Assembly (NCBI RefSeq): GCF_036203305.1
Contig: NZ_CP108131.1
Coordinates: 1,922,001 to 1,986,000, forward strand
DNA from: Streptomyces sp. NBC_00190
GTDB taxonomy: Bacteria; Actinomycetota; Actinomycetes; Streptomycetales; Streptomycetaceae
DNA: 64,000 bases
Direction: 5' to 3'
Shown in pieces: positions 58,425 to 64,000 of this stretch. Under the pieces are notes generated by a model. That model worked only from the letters and a program-made list of their open reading frames with translations, had not been told where the DNA came from and did no database searches. The position numbers and the translations under genes were made by a program. How positions within the stretch are numbered: position 1 is the stretch's first letter; every line of letters starts with the position of its first letter.

Positions 58425-60529
58425 AGCAGGCCGCCTGTGGCTGGGGCGGCGGGACCGGCCGGAGCCGGCTCGCGGTCGCCAGCCGGGTCGCCGCTGGAGC
58501 CGGAGGGCAGGGCCGGGGTGCCGGGGCGGGCCGAGGCGACGACCGCCCACAGGATCCAGACGACGGCGACCAGGGACCGTACCCAGGCGGGGCTCAGGGG
58601 GGTCCAGGGAATCATCAGGACCGCCTTGTCGAAGGCGTCCAGCAGGGTGAGCCCGGCCAGCAGCAGGGTCAGGCGGGCAAGCCAGGGGCGGGCGGGGCGC
58701 AGAGCGAGCCCGACACCCGTCCACCACAGTCCGAGGAGGAGCAGTGCCAGTGCGGGGACGAAGGTGGCGACCAGCCCGGTCGTGGAACCGGCCACGTCGA
58801 GGGCCAGGCCCGCCAGGCCCAGGAGCGAGGCCGCCGTGCCCAGGCGCGAGCCGCGCAGGCGGCGCCACCACAGCACACCGCCGACCAGGAGCAGGACGCC
58901 CGCCACGGCGAGCGCGATCTGGGTCTCCACGCGTTCCAGACCGCGGGCGCCGTACCAGTCGCAGCCGGCCGGGAGTTTGCGTGCCTGGACGCTGTAGTCC
59001 GCGCAGACGAGCAGCTGGACCAGCTTCACCGGTTCGCCGACCAGGCGGGCGGACGCCCCGGTGACGTCTCCGCGCGCCTCCCCGCACCGCGGCACGGTGC
59101 CCGGCGTCGAGCCGTCGGGGCCGTCCTGCCAGCAGTTGGCGCGCCCCTGGCCGTCCCACCAGACGTCCATGCCGTTGGGGCGGGCGGCTCCGGACTTGTC
59201 CTTGCCCATGGTGTTCCCGGCGTACCGGTTGTGGTGGGAGGTGTCGGTCTGCTTCGACCACTTCTCCTCGCCGCGGATGAAGGCGGGTACGGCGCTGAGG
59301 AAGAAGCCCGCGCGCCGGTGCCCGTACACCCAGTTGTCCTCGTAGACGTTCCAGTTGCCGCCCGCGGTGATGATGCCGGTGCCCGGCGGCATGGAGATCT
59401 GCGGGCAGACGACGCCGCGCTCGTAGCCGCGCTCGACCGGCGGCTTGGCGCAGGTGCCGTCGGCGACGTACCCGTAGTAGTCCTGGTTGTTGTCGTGGAT
59501 GAGGTTGCGCTCGAACTTGGCGTGGTTCTGCGGGAGTCCGGGGTGGCCGGGGAAGGCGCTGTCCATCGAGGCGCCGCCCATGTTCTGGTCGAACTCGTTG
59601 TCGTGCACCCACACCGAGTCACCCGCGGTACCGGAGTAGCCGACCATGTTGTGATGGCTGTGGCAGCCGGTGATCTCGATCGAGTAGCGGGGCACTTCGT
59701 AGCCCCGGCCGTCGTTGATGTTGGAGGCGCTGCCGGGGTAGATGCCGGAGTCCCCGTTGCCGTACGACTCGCAGTTCTTGTAGAGCCCGTGGTCGCTGGC
59801 GAAGGTGAGGAAGCCGTATTCGTCGTTCCACCGGGTCAGCACGTCGTCGATGACGAACCCGTCGCCCGCCAGCACGTACAGCGAGTTGAAGGTGGTGCGC
59901 TGGGCGGTGAAGTTCCGGAAGTAGACGCCGTTGGACTTGTCGGCCCGGATGCCGTTCAGCTTCTGGTATTTGGCGTCGACGATCACGTCCAGGCGGGAGG
60001 CGCCCGTGCCCTCGATCTGCAGGTTCGTCTTGCCGAGGATGGCGACGAGGTTCTGGTTGTGCCGGCAGGCGACCTGCTGCTCGTAGGTGAGGATCTGGTA
60101 GCCGAGCGCGGAGTTCGGGGCCTTCAGCTCCGCGCACTGACCCGTCGGCTTTCCGAGTGAGGGCTCCTCCTCGTACAGGCCGGGGAGGATCGCGATGTTC
60201 ATCCCGGGCCGGTCGACGGCGTCGACGGCCTCCTGGAGGTGCCGGTAGCCGCTCTTCTCGCACCGCTCGTACAGGGCGAGGTTCCGCTGCCTGAGCTCCT
60301 CGGGGAAGGCGGATATCCGGCGTTCGAACTCGGGGCGGCCCGTCTTGCACACCACCAGGTCGGGCTCGGCCTTGCGGTACTCGGGCACGGATCCGGAGCC
60401 GTCGGGAAGGGTGACGGGGCGCTCCTCGTGCGCGCGGGCGGCGGGCGCGGCGGCGAGGAGGGACAGGAAAGCGAGGAGGGCGGCGAGGAGCGCCGCCGGC
60501 ACGGCAGGGAACCTGCGGGTCCACGACAT
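58421..60529 (-). CDS. Right-handed parallel beta-helix protein with C-terminal membrane helices
   Basis: 702 residues from ATG 60529. Signal peptide ([20 protein letters not shown]...ARA), then a large extracellular beta-helix: repeated short segments such as [76 protein letters not shown], as in NosD/pectate-lyase-like folds. Many His and eight or more Cys. The C-terminus has four to five hydrophobic helices ([16 protein letters not shown] onward). NosD binds copper for nitrous oxide reductase; no nos gene is here. First gene of the operon; its TGA overlaps the lipoprotein GTG. Confidence 0.75.
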   Translation of the reverse strand: MSWTRRFPAVPAALLAALLAFLSLLAAAPAARAHEERPVTLPDGSGSVPEYRKAEPDLVVCKTGRPEFERRISAFPEELRQRNLALYERCEKSGYRHLQEAVDAVDRPGMNIAILPGLYEEEPSLGKPTGQCAELKAPNSALGYQILTYEQQVACRHNQNLVAILGKTNLQIEGTGASRLDVIVDAKYQKLNGIRADKSNGVYFRNFTAQRTTFNSLYVLAGDGFVIDDVLTRWNDEYGFLTFASDHGLYKNCESYGNGDSGIYPGSASNINDGRGYEVPRYSIEITGCHSHHNMVGYSGTAGDSVWVHDNEFDQNMGGASMDSAFPGHPGLPQNHAKFERNLIHDNNQDYYGYVADGTCAKPPVERGYERGVVCPQISMPPGTGIITAGGNWNVYEDNWVYGHRRAGFFLSAVPAFIRGEEKWSKQTDTSHHNRYAGNTMGKDKSGAARPNGMDVWWDGQGRANCWQDGPDGSTPGTVPRCGEARGDVTGASARLVGEPVKLVQLLVCADYSVQARKLPAGCDWYGARGLERVETQIALAVAGVLLLVGGVLWWRRLRGSRLGTAASLLGLAGLALDVAGSTTGLVATFVPALALLLLGLWWTGVGLALRPARPWLARLTLLLAGLTLLDAFDKAVLMIPWTPLSPAWVRSLVAVVWILWAVVASARPGTPALPSGSSGDPAGDREPAPAGPAAPATGGLL

Positions 60530-60614
60530 GCGCGTGAGAGTAGAGCATTGTTCATCTTTTGGGATCCCCCTCTGCATGAATCCGCCGCGAGGGGCGACGC
60601 CGCGAAAAGCACCG

Positions 60615-60658
60615 TTGACGCGCGGGCCGCGGAATCCTACTGTCACCCATAGGATTCC
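60615..60658 (+). promoter_or_regulatory. hmgA promoter with operator
   Basis: TTGACG (60615–60620) and TACTGT (60638–60643) are separated by 17 bp. A perfect 9-bp inverted repeat GGAATCCTA (60631–60639) / TAGGATTCC (60650–60658), spacer 10, overlaps the -10 box, a repressor position. Confidence 0.75.
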
Positions 60659-60680
60659 TTCGACGGAGTGGGAGCAGCAC

Positions 60681-62033
60681 ATGAGCGAGCAGGCCGGCAA
60701 CGGCAGCGAGCAGGCCAGGAAGACGGCGGAGGCGCTGGAGTACCTCACCGGCTTCGGCAACGAGCACAGCTCGGAGGCCGTCCCCGGCGCGCTGCCGCTC
60801 GGCCGGAACTCGCCCCAGCGCGCACCCCTGGGCCTCTACGCCGAGCAGCTCAGCGGCTCCGCCTTCACCGAGCCGCGCACCCACAACCGCCGCTCCTGGC
60901 TCTACCGGATCCGTCCCTCGGCCGCGCACCCGCCCTTCAGCCGGATCGACAACGGGGCCCTGCGCACCGCGCCCTTCACCGAGGCCGCGGCGGACCCCAA
61001 CCGGCTCCGCTGGAACCCGCTGCCCGACCCGGCCCCCGGCACCGACTTCCTGGCCGGCCTGTGGACCCTCGGCGGCAACGGTGACGCCGCCCAGCGCGCC
61101 GGCATGGCCATCCACCTCTATGCCGCCAACGCCTCCATGACCGACCGGGTGTTCAGCGACTCCGACGGCGAGCTGCTGATCGTCCCCGAGCGCGGCGGAC
61201 TGCTCCTGCGCACCGAGTTCGGCCTGCTCTCCGTCCGGCCGGGCGAGATGGCCCTCATCCCCCGCGGCGTCCGCTTCCGCGTCGAGCTCCAGGACGTCGG
61301 CACCGACGGCGCGGCCCCCGCCCGCGGCTACGTGTGCGAGAACTACGGCCAGCCCTTCGAGCTGCCGAACCTGGGCCCGATCGGCGCCAACGGCCTCGCC
61401 GCCGCGCGGGACTTCCGCGCCCCGGTCGCCGCGTACGAGGACAGCGAGCGCCCGACCGAGGTGATCAACAAGTTCTGCGGCAACCTCTGGTCGGCCACCT
61501 ACGACCACTCACCGCTCGACGTCGTCGCCTGGCACGGCACCCACGTGCCGTACGTCTACGACCTGCGCCGTTTCAACGTCCTGGGCTCGATCAGCTACGA
61601 CCACCCCGACCCGTCCATCTTCACGGTCCTGACCTCGCCCTCCGACACCCCGGGGCTGGCGGGCGTCGACTTCGTGGTCTTCGCCCCGCGCTGGCTGGTA
61701 GGCGAGGACACCTTCCGCCCGCCGTACTTCCACCGCAACGTGATGAGCGAGTACATGGGCCTGATCGAGGGCGCCTACGATGCCAAGGCCGAGGGCTTCG
61801 TGCCGGGCGGCGGCTCGCTGCACAACATGATGTCCGCGCACGGCCCGGACCGGGAGACCTTCGACCGGGCCAGCGCCGCCGAACTGAAGCCGCAGAAGAT
61901 CGACGACGGCCTGGCCTTCATGTTCGAGACCCGCTGGCCGATCACCGCCACCGCCCAGGCGGCCGGCGCGGATCACCTCCAGCGCGGTTACGACGACGTG
62001 TGGCAGGGTCTGCAGCGCCACTTCCGCGCCTGA
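60681..62033 (+). CDS. hmgA: Homogentisate 1,2-dioxygenase
   Basis: 450 residues from ATG 60681 (GGGAG upstream). Ring-cleaves homogentisate to maleylacetoacetate in tyrosine/phenylalanine catabolism; Fe2+-dependent. Visible: [19 protein letters not shown] at the start, ligand region [15 protein letters not shown] (His and Glu), and [15 protein letters not shown] (His). Also [20 protein letters not shown] and [20 protein letters not shown]. Full length for the family. Unregulated expression would use up tyrosine; the operator at 60631 predicts repression. The GntR gene 100 bp downstream is a candidate regulator. Confidence 0.96.
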   Translation: MSEQAGNGSEQARKTAEALEYLTGFGNEHSSEAVPGALPLGRNSPQRAPLGLYAEQLSGSAFTEPRTHNRRSWLYRIRPSAAHPPFSRIDNGALRTAPFTEAAADPNRLRWNPLPDPAPGTDFLAGLWTLGGNGDAAQRAGMAIHLYAANASMTDRVFSDSDGELLIVPERGGLLLRTEFGLLSVRPGEMALIPRGVRFRVELQDVGTDGAAPARGYVCENYGQPFELPNLGPIGANGLAAARDFRAPVAAYEDSERPTEVINKFCGNLWSATYDHSPLDVVAWHGTHVPYVYDLRRFNVLGSISYDHPDPSIFTVLTSPSDTPGLAGVDFVVFAPRWLVGEDTFRPPYFHRNVMSEYMGLIEGAYDAKAEGFVPGGGSLHNMMSAHGPDRETFDRASAAELKPQKIDDGLAFMFETRWPITATAQAAGADHLQRGYDDVWQGLQRHFRA

Positions 62034-62133
62034 CCCGCGCTGCGTACGCTCGCCTGCGCCACCCGCCCGCCGCAGGCGCAGGCGCACGCCGCCCGCCGCA
62101 TGCCGCCCCGCCCAGCCGTACGGAGAACCACCC

Positions 62134-62883
62134 GTGACCGCCTTCGCCCCCGACTCCCTGGTGCTGAACCGGAAACTGCCCCTCTGGTACCAGGTGTCGC
62201 AGTCGCTGCGCGCCTCGATACTCGGGCGCACCCCGGACGCCTCGCTGCGCCTGCCCACGGAGGAGCAGCTCGCCGAGCACTACGGGGTGAGCGTGCTGAC
62301 CATGCGGCAAGCACTCAAGGAGCTGGAGGGCGAGGGCCTGATCAGCCGGCACCGGCGGCGCGGCACCTTCATCGAGCCGGGCGCGCTGCGCGGCGCCCCG
62401 GTGCGGCTGCTGGGTTCGGTCGACGCGATCGTGGCGCAGCAGTCCGGCGACCGTACGACGATTCTCGGCCACGGGCGCACCGCCGTGTCCGGGGAGCTGC
62501 TCGCGCACTTCCCGGACACGCCCGAGGTGGTCACCTACCGCCGGCTGCGGCACGACCGCGCGAGCGGCGAGCCGACGAACTGGGTGGAGAACGCGGTCCT
62601 TCCCGAGTTCGCCGAAGCGGTGGATCTCGCCGATCTCGAACGGTGGCCGATGACGAAGGTCCTGCGGGACGTCGTCGGGGTGCGCATCAGCCGGATCACG
62701 GACACGGTGGAGGCCCGGCTCGCCGACCCGGAGACGGCCGAGCTGCTCCAGGTCCCGCTGCTCAGCCCGATCCTGCACTACACGGGCGTGACCTACGACG
62801 AGGACGGCCGGGTGGTGGACGTGGCGAGGATCCGCTACCGCGGCGACCGGTTCTCCTTCACGGTGACCGTCGACGCGCACTGA
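62134..62883 (+). CDS. GntR family regulator, HutC/UTRA type
   Basis: 249 residues from GTG 62134 (GGAG 8 nt upstream). Winged HTH: WYQVSQSLRASILGRTPDAS, RLPTEEQLAEHYGVSVLTMR, QALKELEGEGLISRHRRRGT; UTRA ligand domain with DRTTILGHGRTAVSGELLAH and ILHYTGVTYDEDGRVVDVAR. HutC-type regulators bind small organic acids and sugars. Position after hmgA suggests homogentisate or tyrosine control, but the operator could belong to another protein. Confidence 0.9.
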   Translation: MTAFAPDSLVLNRKLPLWYQVSQSLRASILGRTPDASLRLPTEEQLAEHYGVSVLTMRQALKELEGEGLISRHRRRGTFIEPGALRGAPVRLLGSVDAIVAQQSGDRTTILGHGRTAVSGELLAHFPDTPEVVTYRRLRHDRASGEPTNWVENAVLPEFAEAVDLADLERWPMTKVLRDVVGVRISRITDTVEARLADPETAELLQVPLLSPILHYTGVTYDEDGRVVDVARIRYRGDRFSFTVTVDAH

Positions 62884-62913
62884 GCGGCTGCGGCGGCACC
62901 GCCCTGGAGCCTG

Positions 62914-63075
62914 CTACTTCTCGTCGTCCTCCGTGGTGCGCTCACCCTCCGCCTGGGACGGCGTCGTCCGCATCGTCTGGGGGTGCCGCTGCTTGCGCTG
63001 AGCCTCGTCCATGTCCTCTTCGAGCCGCTCACCCTCGGCCTGCGAAGGAGTCGAGTATTCGTCGTACTGACTCAT
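62914..63075 (-). CDS. 53-aa protein with two TPSQAEGER repeats
   Basis: 53 residues from ATG 63075, with GAGGAGA 5 nt upstream. Sequence: STPSQAEGERLEED then DEAQRKQRHPQTM then TTPSQAEGERTTED. Strongly charged, no membrane helix or Cys. The two copies are nearly the whole protein. No function recognised. The AT-rich palindrome at 63119 lies 44 bp upstream and may control it. Confidence 0.75.
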   Translation of the reverse strand: MSQYDEYSTPSQAEGERLEEDMDEAQRKQRHPQTMRTTPSQAEGERTTEDDEK

Positions 63076-63118
63076 GACCGTCTCCTCGGTCGATACGGAA
63101 CGCATGCGATGTACGCCC

Positions 63119-63139
63119 ATATAGGACTTATGCCTATAT
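63119..63139. promoter_or_regulatory. AT-rich palindrome ATATAGG-N7-CCTATAT
   Basis: A perfect 7-bp inverted repeat (63119–63125, 63133–63139) with a 7-bp spacer, the most AT-rich spot in this part, between the divergent 53-aa protein and the ISP-like gene. It looks like an operator plus -10 region. Confidence 0.55.
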
Positions 63140-63204
63140 AAGGAGCGTAGCGCTTCGGTCTCGGCGCAGCCCGGCCGCCGGATCCCGTCGCTACCATCGG
63201 CGGC

Positions 63205-64000
63205 GTGAGCGAAGACGTACCGCTGCTGGACGATCTGATGCCCTGGGCCGTGGGGAGCCTGCGCCTGGGCCGCGCCTGGGTGGCCGCGCCCGATCCGGCG
63301 GCCCTGCGCGCCCGCTGGGCGGCCCTGACCGGCGCCGAAGCCGCCGAGCGGGAGCGGCTGTTCCGCCCGAGCCGGGGCCGTACGCCCGCCGCCGGCGCGG
63401 CCGCGCTGCCCGGTCAGCGCTCGGCCACCGCCCGTTTCGCCGACGCGCCCGGCCCGTGCCCCGAGCCCGTACGAGTCCTGCGCGACCCCTTCGACGAGCA
63501 GTGGCTGCTGCCCGACCAGCGGCTCATCGACACGGCCCGCCCGGAGCTCTGGCGGGTCCTGGACGGGCATCAGCTGTTCACCGTCGAGACCCCCGACCTG
63601 CTGGTCACCCCGCACCTCCCGGCGGGCCGGCTCGGCCGGATCCGACCGCTGCACCGGCGTCCCGGCGGCGCCGAGCCGAATCTCGCCCCCGGCCTGCTGC
63701 CGCTGCTGGGCGAGCGGTACGGCGGCTGGGCGACCCCCCAGGACGTGCTGTGCTGGATCCTCGCGGCGGGCCGCCCCGGGCCGCGGGGGTACGAGGTCCC
63801 GCTCACCGCCGACCCGGAGCGCTGGCGGGCCGGGCTGGAGCTGGGCCACCGGCTGCTCGGCGTCCAGCTGCGCGGGGCCCGCGGCGGGGAACCGCCCCGG
63901 CTGCCCGGCGGGCGCCGCCCGTACGTCCGCTCGGCACTGGCGGCGTGGCCGCACGAGCTCGCGTACGACCCCGCGAGCGAGACGCTGGGCCTCGGCGGCG
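63205..64000 (+). CDS. Type ISP restriction-modification-like C-terminal domain protein, partial
   Basis: Open from GTG 63205 to the window end (about 265 residues). It resembles, from memory, actinobacterial proteins annotated type ISP restriction/modification enzyme: PWAVGSLRLGRAWVAAPDPA, GPCPEPVRVLRDPFDEQWLL, PDQRLIDTARPELWRVLDGH, RIRPLHRRPGGAEPNLAPGL, LPGGRRPYVRSALAAW. These match the C-terminal specificity-like domain of the large multidomain enzymes, found here without the helicase, nuclease or methyltransferase parts. It may be a stand-alone or partner protein; cannot be judged without the rest. Confidence 0.5.
   Translation, partial: MSEDVPLLDDLMPWAVGSLRLGRAWVAAPDPAALRARWAALTGAEAAERERLFRPSRGRTPAAGAAALPGQRSATARFADAPGPCPEPVRVLRDPFDEQWLLPDQRLIDTARPELWRVLDGHQLFTVETPDLLVTPHLPAGRLGRIRPLHRRPGGAEPNLAPGLLPLLGERYGGWATPQDVLCWILAAGRPGPRGYEVPLTADPERWRAGLELGHRLLGVQLRGARGGEPPRLPGGRRPYVRSALAAWPHELAYDPASETLGLGG

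Overview
The window is high-GC actinobacterial chromosome. GTG starts, GTGA stop/start overlaps, GC-rich bidirectional hairpins and gene content point to Streptomyces: mycothiol ligase mshC, chaplins, a gyl-type glycerol operon and SoxR. From memory, the order metH – gylR/glpFKD – PAC2 – mshC – SCO1664 family – DUF3090 – chaplins – soxR – hmgA matches the S. coelicolor SCO1657–SCO1716 region. This is ordinary core chromosome with one clear mobile insertion.

Layout. 1–1.5 kb: 5' part of metH (minus). 1.7–6.9 kb: IclR-type regulator gylR and the glycerol operon glpF-glpK-glpD; a related 17-bp palindrome lies before gylR and before glpF. 6.9–12.7 kb: PAC2 protein, mshC, a minus-strand histidine phosphatase–DUF3090–SCO1664 unit, and corA. 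12.7–19.1 kb: ferritin-like protein, an LLM oxidoreductase divergent from an aldo/keto reductase, and a 730-aa protein that looks like a RecD-type helicase that has lost its ATPase motifs. 19.1–20.2 kb: a wall-anchored chaplin with one chaplin domain and collagen-like repeats, plus chpH. 20.3–31 kb: M20 peptidase, tRNA-Leu(GAG), two amino acid permeases, a KstD-like flavoprotein, NUDIX, two DUF202 membrane proteins, a His-rich metal-binding protein and an MBL-fold hydrolase.

31–56 kb is rich in acyl-CoA and aldehyde metabolism: phosphotransferase–acyl-CoA dehydrogenase, SDR–acyl-CoA ligase–TetR, MaoC–TetR, acyl-CoA dehydrogenase/TetR, aldehyde and alcohol dehydrogenases, a CitMHS transporter and a molybdopterin oxidoreductase–TetR pair. 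Three operator-like palindrome classes recur before these genes and suggest three local TetR circuits. At 33.6–35.6 kb a 2,034-bp unit with 36-bp perfect inverted ends and a CTAG duplication carries a GNAT acetyltransferase, a DUF397 protein and an internally deleted IS630-type transposase. It sits exactly at the stop codon of a merR gene, which is divergent from an old-yellow-enzyme gene with a MerR-type, apparently leaderless promoter.

56–64 kb: a three-gene envelope operon (beta-helix protein, cupredoxin-like lipoprotein, polytopic membrane protein), then homogentisate dioxygenase hmgA behind a perfect inverted repeat overlapping its -10 box, a HutC-type GntR regulator, a 53-aa protein built on two copies of a TPSQAEGER motif, and the start of a protein resembling the C-terminal domain of type ISP restriction-modification enzymes. 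The least explained elements are the ATPase-dead RecD-like protein, the beta-helix/cupredoxin operon, the one-domain chaplin and the IS-mobilised cargo.
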